Shown: piece after piece, positions 17,405 to 27,508 of the stretch
Position numbering within the stretch: the first letter of the stretch is position 1
How the letters are laid out: every line of letters starts with the position of its first letter
Source of the DNA: Candidatus Kurthia intestinigallinarum
GTDB lineage: Bacteria; Bacillota; Bacilli; Bacillales_A; Planococcaceae
Length of the DNA stretch: 64,000 nt
Assembly (NCBI RefSeq): GCF_003991225.1
Contig: NZ_JTFC01000031.1
Span: 558,001-622,000 of the forward strand
Direction of reading: 5' to 3'
The notes under the pieces: model-generated
Seen by the model: the letters and a program-made list of their open reading frames with translations, nothing else
Databases searched by the model: none
Told to the model about the DNA's origin: nothing
Program-made: the position numbers and the translations under genes

Positions 17405-17438
17405 AAACCTCGAGAGACAAAGCTCTCGAGGTTTTTTT
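17405..17438 (+). terminator. terminator of yjbI-spxH
   Basis: Perfect stem CCTCGAGAG/CTCTCGAGG with ACAAAG loop and seven T. Confidence 0.92.
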
Positions 17439-17461
17439 ATATTTTATAGCGATTTTTTACT

Positions 17462-17569
17462 AAAAAATAAAATGAGTGACTCTACGAGAGACACTCATTT
17501 TCACAAAGGGGATGGGAGAAATGTTCACGTTCAAACAAAGGGGTGTATGTTTGTTGTGATTTATTTCAC
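17462..17569 (-). ncRNA. roxS: regulatory sRNA RoxS (RsaE)
   Basis: About 108 nt on the minus strand. The conserved C-rich target-pairing regions are ACACCCCTTTGTTTGAA (around 17530-17546) and TTTCTCCCATCCCCTTTG (around 17505-17522), the hallmark of RsaE/RoxS, which base-pairs with GGGG-type ribosome sites of central-metabolism mRNAs. The 3' end is a terminator, AAAATGAGTG/CACTCATTTT (17469-17501) followed by ATTTTTT. It lies beside spxH, as RoxS does in B. subtilis. The 5' end is placed about 8 nt after the -10 at 17577-17582 and may be off by a few bases. I recognise it from memory of the family, not from a search. Confidence 0.9.
17556..17569 (-). promoter_or_regulatory. Rex-like operator at the roxS start
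   Basis: GTGAAATAAATCAC matches the Rex core GTGAAWWWWTTCAC at 13 of 14 positions and covers the predicted transcription start. Rex, an NADH-sensing repressor, is known to control roxS in B. subtilis. Confidence 0.6.
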
Positions 17570-17576
17570 GTCTATT

Positions 17577-17605
17577 ACTTTAGCATGGAATCCTTGTTAT
17601 AGCAA
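17577..17605 (-). promoter_or_regulatory. SigA promoter of roxS
   Basis: Minus strand TTGCTA (17605-17600), 17 bp, TAAAGT (17582-17577). Upstream, a TTTGTGTCTGAAT sequence (about 17623-17637) loosely resembles a ResD site; that part is weak. The remaining stretch up to the pepF terminator (17640-17925) is AT-rich and shows no gene. Confidence 0.6.
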
Positions 17606-17924
17606 CGTTTTTAAGGCATGTTCATAATTCAGACACAAAGAAACCGTTTACATTACATGGACATTATCCAATCATTACTGCTATAAATCATTCATATTTA
17701 ATATAAGAGGAAGTTATACATAAAATTGTCAATAAGTTAATTTTCACAATTTTCCTGTTCTTTATTTTAACTAATTTTCATAGGACTTAAATCGTCACAC
17801 TGTTATATTCCCCTGTGTTATTTTTATTAAACACCTTAGCTAGATTTCTGCTAATTTAAATGAATGGATAGCGAGTAAACAATAAGCTTCGGCATAACTT
17901 CATGCTATTTCATGTGTTTTCTCA

Positions 17925-17968
17925 CCAAAAAACACGTGCCACCTAAAAAAGTTAGCACGTGTTTTCGT
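17925..17968 (-). terminator. terminator of pepF
   Basis: Stem AACACGTGC/GCACGTGTT then TTTTTT on the minus strand. Confidence 0.85.
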
Positions 17969-17983
17969 TACGTTAGGAAACGA

Positions 17984-19795
17984 TTATTTTAGTAATAATT
18001 TTTCTAATTCTGCTAAACGTTCTTCAAATAAATCAAATGCTGCTTGAATTGGCGCTGCTGATTCCATATCAACACCTGCTGCACGTAAAACATTAATTGG
18101 CGTATCTGAGCAACCTGCTTTTAAGAAGTTATTAATATAACGCTCGACAGCTGGTTGACCTTCTTCAAGAATTTGTTTACTAAGAGCAATTGCCGCAGAT
18201 TTACCAGTCGCATATTGGTAAACATAGTAGTTGTAATAGAAGTGAGGGATTCGTGCCCATTCGCGGCCGATTTCTTCGTCTACTACCATATCGTCACCGA
18301 AGTATTGTTTATTTAATTCATAATAAACCGTTGTCATCGATTCAGCTGTTAGCGCTTCTCCGCGTGCATCCATTTCATGAATAACATGCTCAAACTCCGC
18401 AAACATTGCTTGGCGAATAATCGTGCTACGAACGCCTTCTAACCAGTGATTTAATACATAAATGCGAAGTTTTTCATCTTCCACTGTTTGTAGTAAATAC
18501 TCTGTTAATAATTCTTCGTTACATGTAGAGGCAACTTCTGCTACGAAGATGGAATAATCACCATAGACGAATGGTTGATTATTACGTGTGAAGTAGCTAT
18601 GCACACTATGCCCAAACTCATGCACTAATGTGTAAAGATTGTCCAAGTTGTTTTGCCAGTTCATTAAAATATAAGGGTTTGTGCCGTATGTGCCTGAAGA
18701 ATAAGCCCCGCTACGTTTCCCTTTTGTTTCAACTACGTCAACCCAGCGATCTTCTAATGCTTTCTTTAAGATGGCTGTATATTCCTCACCCATTGTACCA
18801 AGTGCCTTCACCATTGTTTGTGTCGCATCTTCATACGTAAGCTCAAATTTTGCTTCCTTCACAAGTGGTGTGTAAATATCCCACATATGCAGCTCATCGA
18901 CGTCTAAAACTTTTTTGCGCAGGCCGATGTATTTATGAAGAAGCGGTAAGTTTTTGTGTACGGTATCTAACAATTGATCATACACTTTTTCAGGAATTTG
19001 GTTGTTGCTAAGCGCTGAATGACGTGCAGAATCATATTTACGAATACGTGCAGAGACATTATGACGCTTCACGTTCCCTGTTAATGTTGTCGCAAATGTA
19101 TTTAAAAATTTGCCATATGTTTCGTACATTGCACGGAAGCCACGTTCGCGTGTTGCGCGGTCATCACTATCAAGGAATTGAATGTAGTTGCCATGCGTTA
19201 ATTGTACTTTCTCACCGTTTTCATCTTCAATTACCGGGAACTCTAAATCGGCATTATTTAACATACCAAATGTATTGGCAGAAGCACCTGTTACTTCACT
19301 CATTTGTGCAAGTAACGCTTCTTGCTCCGCTGGTAAAACATGCGGACGCTGTGCTTTTAATTCATCAAGTTCTACTTTATATAAACGAAGCGCTTCATTT
19401 TCTGCTAAGTAGCCATCTACTACCGACTCGTCTAATGCTAAAATTTCAGGTGTTAAATATGCGATGCTTGTTGACGCTTTCGCTAATAATGTTTTACCGC
19501 GGCTATCCATCGCTTGGTAGAAGCTATTTGTTGTATCTTGATCGTAACGCATATGAGAATACGCATATAGGCGGCTTAATCGTGCATATAGTTCATCGCG
19601 GTAGTTAAATGCCGCAAGCATTGCCTCTGCACCGTCTTTTAATGTACCTTGAAAGTCGCTCGCTTTGTCACTTAATGCTTCAACTTCTTTATACTCTGCA
19701 TCCCACGCATCATCCGTCGCAAAAATATCTTCAAGACGCCATGTTTTTTCAACCGGCACCTCGTCACGCGTAGGAATTTTCTTCGTTTCTGTCAT
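17984..19795 (-). CDS. pepF: oligoendopeptidase F
   Basis: Cytosolic zinc metallopeptidase of family M3B that cuts short peptides; 603 residues. The zinc motif is LVHEFGHSVHSYF (HExxH), with the third ligand in FVAEVASTCNEELL downstream. Start at ATG 19795 (MTETKKIPTRDEV; ribosome site GGAGGG) rather than the longer frame from 19822. Neighbours are coiA upstream and roxS/spxH downstream, the conserved Bacillus order (yjbF-yjbG). Only 57 bases separate it from coiA, with no terminator between, so the two may be co-transcribed. Confidence 0.95.
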   Translation of the reverse strand: MTETKKIPTRDEVPVEKTWRLEDIFATDDAWDAEYKEVEALSDKASDFQGTLKDGAEAMLAAFNYRDELYARLSRLYAYSHMRYDQDTTNSFYQAMDSRGKTLLAKASTSIAYLTPEILALDESVVDGYLAENEALRLYKVELDELKAQRPHVLPAEQEALLAQMSEVTGASANTFGMLNNADLEFPVIEDENGEKVQLTHGNYIQFLDSDDRATRERGFRAMYETYGKFLNTFATTLTGNVKRHNVSARIRKYDSARHSALSNNQIPEKVYDQLLDTVHKNLPLLHKYIGLRKKVLDVDELHMWDIYTPLVKEAKFELTYEDATQTMVKALGTMGEEYTAILKKALEDRWVDVVETKGKRSGAYSSGTYGTNPYILMNWQNNLDNLYTLVHEFGHSVHSYFTRNNQPFVYGDYSIFVAEVASTCNEELLTEYLLQTVEDEKLRIYVLNHWLEGVRSTIIRQAMFAEFEHVIHEMDARGEALTAESMTTVYYELNKQYFGDDMVVDEEIGREWARIPHFYYNYYVYQYATGKSAAIALSKQILEEGQPAVERYINNFLKAGCSDTPINVLRAAGVDMESAAPIQAAFDLFEERLAELEKLLLK

Positions 19796-19852
19796 AATAA
19801 AAGCCCTCCTATTATTTCGCATTCCTAAATAAATTTAGTTAGCTATATTTTC

Positions 19853-20881
19853 TCAATTATACCCCTTAAATGCAATGAATTGACTATACAACAGCTCATT
19901 TTGTGATACTTTTCGTGTATATAGCTGTTGAAGGAACTGCTCATAGGCTTCTACTTTTACTCTAGATATGTCATGCTGAACCAAAAAAGCATCAACGCCT
20001 TGTGGAAAATAATCGTAATAATAAATGATTTGCCAGTCGATAGCAGGCTGCACTTCAACATCAAAATCTGTTGGGACCCCGATTGCCTCTGGGAGCGCAA
20101 GCAAAGCAAGACGGCGTTCATAAACAAAACGTAGTAACATATCCTGCGTACCTCTACGATAACGCATATAATGCTGAATTAATTTACGCCGCTGCTCATA
20201 CCATAGCTGCATAAACAGCTCAAATTCATCCCGTGTCAGCAGTCGCGGCGTGCGAAATGGCCACGTCTGATGTTGCTTTGGCAAAACGGTAATTTTGACC
20301 AAAAATTGTGTCGCAGTCATACTAATAAGCGCACTATAATAAATGAATTGTTCAGTATTGGGATTATAAGTGAGTAAGGTGTCATTGTGGCGATATTTTT
20401 GAATATCGTGGGATAAGGAGACGATGGCTAAGCCGTTTTCCTTTGATGGACTATAAGGTAGCCAAAGTGGCGTGAGATTGATAGAGGCATAGCCGGCGTT
20501 GCGCTCTAAAAAGCGTTCATGCGTCAATCGACTATATTGGAATTCAATTGCTGTGCGCTCATATAAAATGTCTGGACGCTGTTGGATTTGTGGAAGATAG
20601 GCTTCTAATTGCGGGGCACCAAGTTGTGAAAAGAAATCATACAGTTGCTGCTTGCCCGCAATATGCGTGGTCGTCTCATTTTCTGAAAAATAATGACTGC
20701 AGGCACTTTGCTTGTGATGAGCGAAATGAGGGGTGTTTTTCGTACCGATTTTAAGTTGTAGTGCTTGATGACATGCGGGGCAATAATAATGTTGTGTTTT
20801 ACGTGCTTGTCGTAACTGCTCGCGATTCATTGTCGTATCTAGTATGATGAATTGTCGTTTTTCATCATAGGCAACTAACAT
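19853..20881 (-). CDS. coiA: competence protein CoiA
   Basis: CoiA-family protein, 342 residues, needed in competent Bacillus and Streptococcus for processing incoming DNA. The N-terminal zinc-finger-like part has HYYCPACHQALQLKIG and HFAHHKQSACSH (Cys/His ligands); the centre carries the restriction-nuclease-like segment PDILYERTAIEFQYSRL with the E-x-Q pattern. I start at ATG 20881 (MLVAYDEKRQF; GAGGTG 6 bases upstream) rather than the GTG at 20890. It sits between mecA and pepF as in B. subtilis. With comK at 56.7 kb, this shows a competence gene set is retained. Confidence 0.93.
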   Translation of the reverse strand: MLVAYDEKRQFIILDTTMNREQLRQARKTQHYYCPACHQALQLKIGTKNTPHFAHHKQSACSHYFSENETTTHIAGKQQLYDFFSQLGAPQLEAYLPQIQQRPDILYERTAIEFQYSRLTHERFLERNAGYASINLTPLWLPYSPSKENGLAIVSLSHDIQKYRHNDTLLTYNPNTEQFIYYSALISMTATQFLVKITVLPKQHQTWPFRTPRLLTRDEFELFMQLWYEQRRKLIQHYMRYRRGTQDMLLRFVYERRLALLALPEAIGVPTDFDVEVQPAIDWQIIYYYDYFPQGVDAFLVQHDISRVKVEAYEQFLQQLYTRKVSQNELLYSQFIAFKGYN

Positions 20882-20927
20882 AAGCATCACCTCTTCATAA
20901 TTGTAAAAAATTGGTTCTTGAAATGCA

Positions 20928-20978
20928 ATAAAAAAAGAAGCCTTAGGACTGTAATTTGTCCAAAGCTTCTTTTTTATT
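20928..20978. terminator. bidirectional terminator between mecA and coiA
   Basis: Stem GAAGCCTTAGGAC/GTCCAAAGCTTC flanked by A and T runs; mainly serves mecA on the minus strand. Confidence 0.8.
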
Positions 20979-21633
20979 AGAAATATTTACGCACCGTATT
21001 AAAGGCATCTGCTGCAATAATAACGTTCGCATATTCTTCTAGTACATGGATAGTCGTATTCGCTTCTTTCGCGCACTCTGTTACGACGCTTAAGAAGTCT
21101 AAACGATCATCCTTGTCCCCTTCTTCATCGAAGTGGATATATAGATAATATTTGCCGTCTTGTTCAAATAACCGATTGTCGACGTCCTCTGTGTGCTCTA
21201 AGCGCTCAGATAGATGAATTAAATCATCGAAATCTTTTAATTCAAACACAAACTCAAATGTTGAATCGCCAAAATTTTCTTCCAAGAAGTTATCTAGCTC
21301 TTTTGCATTTTGTTGATCTAAATCAAACAAGCCTGGTAAGCCAGGTGGTAATTTTCCTGGGCCAAATGGTAAGTCTTCTAAGCCCTCTTGTGTAAGCTTC
21401 GCTGTTGTGACTGTCAGCTCAAGGCCGATTTCCTTTGCCACAACTTGAATCCAAAGTGGGCCATCAATTTCAAATTGATCTTCTTCACTAATCTCATCCA
21501 TCATAACCCAAAAGAGTTCCTCACCTTTATCGCGGTTATACCAGATTTCATCCTTCGTAAAACCTCGCTCTTCAATGTCTGTATAAGAAATGAAAAGTTT
21601 CAGTGTGTTTTCGTTAATACGTTCAATATCCAT
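20977..21633 (-). CDS. mecA: adaptor protein MecA
   Basis: Adaptor that targets substrates, notably ComK in Bacillus, to ClpC/ClpP; 218 residues. The N-terminal substrate-binding part (MDIERINENTLKLFISYTDIEERGF) and the C-terminal ClpC-binding domain (FVFELKDFDDLIHLSERL to the end) are both complete, joined by a Pro/Gly-rich linker. ATG 21633 has AAAGGAG upstream; the TTG at 21642 is too close to it. Next to spx and coiA, as in Bacillus. Both its classical partners' genes, spx-type proteolysis and comK, are in this window. Confidence 0.96.
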   Translation of the reverse strand: MDIERINENTLKLFISYTDIEERGFTKDEIWYNRDKGEELFWVMMDEISEEDQFEIDGPLWIQVVAKEIGLELTVTTAKLTQEGLEDLPFGPGKLPPGLPGLFDLDQQNAKELDNFLEENFGDSTFEFVFELKDFDDLIHLSERLEHTEDVDNRLFEQDGKYYLYIHFDEEGDKDDRLDFLSVVTECAKEANTTIHVLEEYANVIIAADAFNTVRKYF

Positions 21634-21764
21634 ATTACACAACTCCTTTCGGTTACTTCTATAAGAAGATGTTGCATCAAATATCTGCTTTCGAAGTATA
21701 GCTACTACTATTGTAATTCCTTTTCCTTAAAAAAGAAAAGAAAAAGTTTCAAAGCACCTTTTAA

Positions 21765-21803
21765 AGAAAAAGCAGCTAGGAGCTGTTTCTCCTAGCTGCA
21801 TGT
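21765..21803 (-). terminator. terminator of spx
   Basis: Eleven-base stem GCAGCTAGGAG/CTCCTAGCTGC followed by TTTTT on the minus strand. Confidence 0.85.
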
Positions 21804-21813
21804 TTAAATACGC

Positions 21814-22212
21814 TTAGTTGACCATTTTTTGTGCTTCTTGTAATTGATAAGCACGTACTTTACGAGGTAAGAAACGACGAATTTCATCTTCGTTATAGCC
21901 AACTTGTAAACGTTTTTCATCTAAAATAATCGGACGACGTAATAGTCCTGGATTTTCTTGAATTAATTCGTACAGTTTATTTAGAGGCAATGTTTCTAAA
22001 TCAACATTTAATTTTTGGAAGATTTTTGAGCGCGTTGAAATGATTTCATCGGTGCCATCTTCTGTCATACGTAAAATCTCTTTGATTTCACTAATGCTTA
22101 GTGGTTCTGCGAAAATATTACGTTCTGTATATGGAATTTCATGTTCTTCTAACCATGCTTTTGCTTTACGACATGAAGTACAACTTGGTGATGTAAATAA
22201 TGTTACCATCAT
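21814..22212 (-). CDS. spx: transcriptional regulator Spx
   Basis: ArsC-like regulator that binds the alpha C-terminal domain of RNA polymerase and drives the disulfide-stress response. Redox switch CTSC is intact (Cys11/Cys14 with the double-Met start), the RNA-polymerase contact block around [16 protein letters not shown] and the [27 protein letters not shown] segment are near-identical to Bacillus. ATG 22212 (MMVTLF) is the closer of two ATGs to the AAAGGA site. The 390 bases upstream (22225-22616) hold no gene; a TATAAT (22287-22292, minus) is the clearest promoter hint. Confidence 0.97.
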   Translation of the reverse strand: MMVTLFTSPSCTSCRKAKAWLEEHEIPYTERNIFAEPLSISEIKEILRMTEDGTDEIISTRSKIFQKLNVDLETLPLNKLYELIQENPGLLRRPIILDEKRLQVGYNEDEIRRFLPRKVRAYQLQEAQKMVN

Positions 22213-22616
22213 GTTCAAACACATCCTTTCAAAATGTGTAACCGAATTATTAAATTAGAATGACTCTAATAAAGAGGTCTAACTTCATTATACAACAACT
22301 TCATTACTTTGAATATAGGATATTTTAAATTATTTTATAATCATTTTCTAAAGCTACATTTTAGTAAAAAAAGTTTCTTTTTACCATTTTTTAGTTGGAA
22401 TAAAAATAATCTACCTTACTAATGTTCCCTAGTTAGTAAGCCTTTAAACCTAATTTTAAAGATTCTTCATTCTCAATTAGATTACTATCAATGAAAATAA
22501 GTAATTTATTTTACTCTTTCTATTATACGTTTAGACCATCATTTTGGTTTCATTTTTCTTATTGTACCGAATGAATTTAAAAAATTAATCCGTCAAAGGA
22601 CTGAACTATCTACATG

Positions 22617-22645
22617 TTGTAATTTAAAAAAAGCTGTATTATAAT
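22617..22645 (+). promoter_or_regulatory. SigA promoter of the trpS T-box transcript
   Basis: TTGTAA (22617-22622), 17 bp, TATAAT (22640-22645). Confidence 0.8.
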
Positions 22646-22651
22646 GGCTCT

Positions 22652-23936
<1,285 letters not shown>

Positions 23937-23950
23937 TAGACCATTCAAAA

Positions 23951-23982
23951 GAGGCTACGAAAATTTCGTAGCCTTTTTTTTA
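23951..23982 (+). terminator. terminator of trpS
   Basis: AGGCTACGA/TCGTAGCCT stem and eight T. Confidence 0.88.
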
Positions 23983-24016
23983 CGCAAAAAAACTCGTCAC
24001 CAAGAGATGACGAGTT
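23983..24016 (-). terminator. terminator of fabH-fabF
   Basis: ACTCGTCA/TGACGAGT stem followed by TTTTTTT on the minus strand. Confidence 0.88.
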
Positions 24017-24032
24017 GATAATAAGAAGTCGC

Positions 24033-25274
24033 TTACGCTTCGTATTTTTTAAATAATAATGTGGCATTATGTCCACCAAAACCAAATGAATTGCTTAGTG
24101 CATAGTCTACGTTCATTTCACGCGCTTCGTTTGGCACGTAATCAAGATCGCATTCTTCCGCTTGGTTCACAAGGTTAATTGTTGGAGGCACGATGCTTTC
24201 TTTAATGGCTAATGCAGAGAAAATGGCTTCAATACCGCCAGCTGCGCCAAGCATATGACCTGTCATTGATTTTGTTGAGCTAACCGCTAATTTTTTCGCG
24301 TGGTCACCAAAGACATTGTTAATCGCTAATGTTTCAAGCATATCATTATAATATGTACTTGTACCATGTGCGTTAATATAATCAACTGCTGAAGGCTCAA
24401 CGCCTGCATCTTTCAATGCTTGTTGCATTGAACGCATTGCGCCACTACCATCTTGTGCAGGTGCTGTAATATGGTAAGCATCCCCTGATGCACCGTAACC
24501 AACAACTTCTGCATAAATTTTTGCACCACGTGCCAGCGCATGTTCAAGCTCTTCAAGGACAACGACACCTGCACCCTCTGCGATAACGAAGCCATCGCGG
24601 TCTTTATCAAATGGACGGCTTGCTGTTTGTGGGTCCGGATTTGTCGATAACGCTGTATTTGAGCAGAAGCCCGCAACCGCTAGTTCGGTAATTGGCGCTT
24701 CTGTACCACCTGTAATCATCGCAACAGCATCACCACGCTGGATAACTTTGAAGGCATCACCAATGGAGTTAGTCCCTGTTGCACAAGCAGTTACAGTACA
24801 TGTGTTAATGCCTTTCGCACCTAGTAAAATCGATACTTGTCCTGCTGCCATATCCGGAATCATCATTGGTACGAAGAATGGACTCACACGACGTGGCCCT
24901 TTTTCAGTTAGGTTTTTGTATTGTTGTTCGAATGTTTCCATACCGCCAATACCTGAGCCTAGCCATACGCCGATATCTGCTGCATTATCATCATTGATTT
25001 CAAGTGCTGCATCGTCTACTGCTTCTTTTGCTGCGGCAATCGCATAATGTGTAAAGCGGTCCATTTTACGCGCATCTTTTTTTGAAATATATTGTTCAAT
25101 ATCAAAATCTTTTACTTGTGCCGCTACTTTTGCGTTAAATTTATCTGCATCAATACGTGTAAGTGGTCCCACACCTGATTGACCATTTTTCACTGCATTC
25201 CAGCTATCTGCTACATTATTACCTACCGGTGTAATTGCACCCATTCCTGTAATTACTACGCGCTTCTTCGTCAT
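24033..25274 (-). CDS. fabF: 3-oxoacyl-[ACP] synthase II
   Basis: Elongating condensing enzyme of type II fatty acid synthesis, 413 residues. Catalytic triad Cys-His-His is visible in [11 protein letters not shown] (about 163), [12 protein letters not shown] (about 303) and [11 protein letters not shown] (about 340). ATG 25274 ([12 protein letters not shown], as in Bacillus) is chosen over ATG 25292, although both have G-rich sites. It follows fabH by 19 bases; the pair shares the FapR-type operator and promoter upstream of fabH. Confidence 0.96.
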   Translation of the reverse strand: MTKKRVVITGMGAITPVGNNVADSWNAVKNGQSGVGPLTRIDADKFNAKVAAQVKDFDIEQYISKKDARKMDRFTHYAIAAAKEAVDDAALEINDDNAADIGVWLGSGIGGMETFEQQYKNLTEKGPRRVSPFFVPMMIPDMAAGQVSILLGAKGINTCTVTACATGTNSIGDAFKVIQRGDAVAMITGGTEAPITELAVAGFCSNTALSTNPDPQTASRPFDKDRDGFVIAEGAGVVVLEELEHALARGAKIYAEVVGYGASGDAYHITAPAQDGSGAMRSMQQALKDAGVEPSAVDYINAHGTSTYYNDMLETLAINNVFGDHAKKLAVSSTKSMTGHMLGAAGGIEAIFSALAIKESIVPPTINLVNQAEECDLDYVPNEAREMNVDYALSNSFGFGGHNATLLFKKYEA

Positions 25275-25293
25275 TTCGTTCCCCACTTTCATA

Positions 25294-26232
25294 TTATTTC
25301 CCCCATCTTAGTGCGATTGCGCCCCATGTTAGGCCGCCACCGAAACCTACTAAAACAAGTAAATCATCGTCTTTAATTTTACCATTTTCTAATTCTTCAA
25401 CTAAAGCATTACCAATGGAAGCCGCTGATGTATTCCCATATTTCGCAATAACAGATGACATTTTTTCTTCTGGTAAGCCAAGGCGTTCACGTGCTGAGTT
25501 CATAATGCGAATATTCGCTTGGTGTGGAATTAATAAATCAACATCTTCTTTTTGTAAGCCTGCTTGCTCAACAACCTTTAGTGCAGATTCACCCATTTGA
25601 CGTACTGCAAACTTGAAGACTTCGCGACCATTCATAATGATATGCTTATTTTCATCTTCATATAAATATTTACCGCCAGCACCTTTTGCGCCTAAATCAA
25701 ATGATAAAATCCCGCGGCCTTCTGATACTTTGCCCATTACAGCAGCACAAGCACCATCACCGAATAAGACAGCTGTATTACGGTCTGACCAGTCTGTGAT
25801 TTTTGATAGTTTCTCCACACCTATCACTAACACATAATCATATGTATTTGTTGCGATAAATTGTTGTGCTGTGATAGCCCCATACATGAAACCAGCACAT
25901 GCCGCTGAAATATCCATTGCTGCTGCATTTGTGGCACCCAATTTATCTTGTAACATACATGCCACAGATGGGAAAGGCTGATCTGGCGTTACCGTCGCAA
26001 CTAAAATCAAGCCAATTTGCTCTGGAGAAATCCCCGCATGGTCAATTGCTTGTTTTGCTGCCTCGTAGGCCATATCTGACGTATCCACATCATCGCCCGC
26101 AATACGGCGTTCTTCAATGCCTGTACGTGTACGAATCCATTCATCATTTGTATCAACGATTTTTTCTAAGTCAAAGTTCGTCACGACTTTTTCTGGTACA
26201 TAACGCCCTACACCAATAAACCCTGCGTTCAT
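25294..26232 (-). CDS. fabH: 3-oxoacyl-[ACP] synthase III
   Basis: Initiating condensing enzyme (acyl-CoA plus malonyl-ACP), 312 residues. Catalytic Cys is in [11 protein letters not shown] (about 113), His in [10 protein letters not shown] (about 238), Asn in [10 protein letters not shown] (about 268). ATG 26232 has AAAGGTGG 7 bases upstream. Gene order fabH-fabF equals B. subtilis fabHA-fabF. Bacillus enzymes of this type prefer branched primers; that preference cannot be read here. Confidence 0.96.
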   Translation of the reverse strand: MNAGFIGVGRYVPEKVVTNFDLEKIVDTNDEWIRTRTGIEERRIAGDDVDTSDMAYEAAKQAIDHAGISPEQIGLILVATVTPDQPFPSVACMLQDKLGATNAAAMDISAACAGFMYGAITAQQFIATNTYDYVLVIGVEKLSKITDWSDRNTAVLFGDGACAAVMGKVSEGRGILSFDLGAKGAGGKYLYEDENKHIIMNGREVFKFAVRQMGESALKVVEQAGLQKEDVDLLIPHQANIRIMNSARERLGLPEEKMSSVIAKYGNTSAASIGNALVEELENGKIKDDDLLVLVGFGGGLTWGAIALRWGK

Positions 26233-26258
26233 AACGTAACCACCTTTATAATCAAATA

Positions 26259-26275
26259 TTAGTATCTGGTCATAA
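26259..26275 (-). promoter_or_regulatory. FapR-type operator of fabH-fabF
   Basis: Seventeen-base imperfect palindrome (plus strand TTAGTATCTGGTCATAA) directly after the -10, closely resembling the FapR box TTAGTACCTRGTACTAA-type consensus. FapR represses lipid synthesis genes and is released by malonyl-CoA. Confidence 0.8.
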
Positions 26276-26303
26276 TTATAGATAATAAGACTAAAAATTG
26301 CAA
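26275..26303 (-). promoter_or_regulatory. SigA promoter of fabH-fabF
   Basis: Minus strand TTGCAA (26303-26298), 17 bp, TATAAT (26280-26275). Confidence 0.85.
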
Positions 26304-26355
26304 CTATAGAAATACGAACAATGGAAAATCGCCTTTATTTATTCAAAAACAGTAT

Positions 26356-26384
26356 TTCAATGCTTAATGTAGTTATGGTATGAT
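26356..26384 (+). promoter_or_regulatory. candidate promoter of the DUF2929 gene
   Basis: TTCAAT (26356-26361), 17 bp, TATGAT (26379-26384). Confidence 0.5.
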
Positions 26385-26424
26385 AAGACAGATAGAATAG
26401 TAACTTAGAGGTGAAAACAAAATC

Positions 26425-26622
26425 ATGAGATACATTTTCTTAGTAATCTGGTCAGTCATCTTAGTATCTGTATTGAACTACGTAGTTAGCGCAATCAACC
26501 AAGGTACTCCAGACTGGAACCAAGGCTTAATCATGTCATTAGTATTCGCTGTATTATTAATCATCATTGATGCCGTAATTCCAAGCGAATCGCCAAAAGC
26601 AATCGGTCGCGAAGACCACTAA
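26425..26622 (+). CDS. yjzB: small membrane protein, DUF2929 (YjzB-like)
   Basis: Sixty-five residues with two membrane helices (about 3-22 and 35-52) and a short charged tail ending GREDH. It matches the pattern of DUF2929 proteins that sit divergently next to fabH in Bacillales; function unknown. GAGGTG lies 11 bases before ATG 26425, rather far but the only site. Own promoter and terminator. The symbol is given by family and position and is less certain than the family. Confidence 0.78.
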   Translation: MRYIFLVIWSVILVSVLNYVVSAINQGTPDWNQGLIMSLVFAVLLIIIDAVIPSESPKAIGREDH

Positions 26623-26629
26623 TCAGAAG

Positions 26630-26656
26630 TCTCGACATTTGTCGAGGCTTTTTACT
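26630..26656 (+). terminator. terminator of the DUF2929 gene
   Basis: CTCGAC/GTCGAG stem with ATTT loop and a T run. Confidence 0.75.
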
Positions 26657-26657
26657 T

Positions 26658-26702
26658 TTAAAAAGGACGGACCCGCCATCATAGCGAATCCGTCCTTTTT
26701 TA
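26658..26702. terminator. bidirectional terminator, mainly for the GDPD gene
   Basis: AAAAGGACGGA/TCCGTCCTTTT stem with A/T runs on both sides. Confidence 0.8.
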
Positions 26703-27434
26703 TTGTCGTAGCGCTAATGCCACATCTGGCGCATCGGTCATAATGGTATCGACGCCTAACGCGAGAAATTCTTCGATCTGTGCGGCATCATTGACCGTCC
26801 AGACACGTAATGTTGGCAATAAATCTTGCCATTGTTCTTGATATTTTAATACGAGCTTTTTACTAATATGGAGCGCATCCAATTGGAAATGGCGCTTATA
26901 ATCAGATAGAAGCGCAATGTCATCCTCGATTAGCCAGGCAATTTTTGCGGCTGGTGCTATGTCACGAATGCGTAAAATTGTCGGCAAATGAAACGATGAG
27001 TAAATGACGTGTGGCGTCTTTAGCTCATCAACTAATGCCAGTACCTTCTGTTCAATGCCATCATATGCGTAAACATTTGTTTTCAGCTCAATATTCACGA
27101 TTACTTGCGGATACTTTTGATGAAGCGTTAAGACTTGTCGAAGCGTCGGAATGCGCTCCGCCTCCCATGTGCCGTCATAATTTTTATGCTCACGGAAAGC
27201 CGCGGCTGCACGAAATTTTTTAAGTTCCGCATACGTATAATCAATCACTTCTCCGTCTACCCCAGTCGTTCGCTTCAGCGATTCATCATGAATGGCGACT
27301 AACTCACCATCACGCGTCATATGAACATCAAGTTCAATGCCATCGACCCCTAACTCAAATGCCTTTTGAAAACTTAATAATGTGTTTTCTGGATACATCG
27401 CGCGAAATCCACGATGGGCAAAAATTTTCGTCAT
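26700..27434 (-). CDS. glycerophosphodiester phosphodiesterase
   Basis: Hydrolyses glycerophosphodiesters to glycerol-3-phosphate and an alcohol; 244 residues. The GDPD fold starts at once with IFAHRGFRAMYPENT (catalytic His and Arg), followed by IELDVHMTRDGELVAIHDESLKRTT with the metal-binding Glu/Asp and second His. VNIELKTN and the C-terminal LRVWTVNDAAQIEEFLALGVDTIMTD are also family blocks. No signal peptide, so it is cytosolic. ATG 27434 has AAGGGGGG upstream. Monocistronic between two terminators. Confidence 0.94.
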   Translation of the reverse strand: MTKIFAHRGFRAMYPENTLLSFQKAFELGVDGIELDVHMTRDGELVAIHDESLKRTTGVDGEVIDYTYAELKKFRAAAAFREHKNYDGTWEAERIPTLRQVLTLHQKYPQVIVNIELKTNVYAYDGIEQKVLALVDELKTPHVIYSSFHLPTILRIRDIAPAAKIAWLIEDDIALLSDYKRHFQLDALHISKKLVLKYQEQWQDLLPTLRVWTVNDAAQIEEFLALGVDTIMTDAPDVALALRQ

Positions 27435-27465
27435 CGTCTCCCCCCTTTTTTCATTTAGTGTAGCA

Positions 27466-27501
27466 CGAAAAAAAGAGAACTGTATGCTTTTACAGTTCTC
27501 T
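27466..27501 (-). terminator. terminator of clpB
   Basis: Ten-base stem GAGAACTGTA/TACAGTTCTC and eight T on the minus strand. Confidence 0.88.
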
Positions 27502-27508
27502 CAATAGA

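Noticed and set aside
17521-17627. Two tiny plus-strand ORFs (12 and 26 codons) with AAGGGG ribosome-site-like sequences
   Set aside because: They are exactly antisense to the C-rich regions of the RoxS sRNA; GGGG runs here are complements of its target-pairing loops, not ribosome sites.
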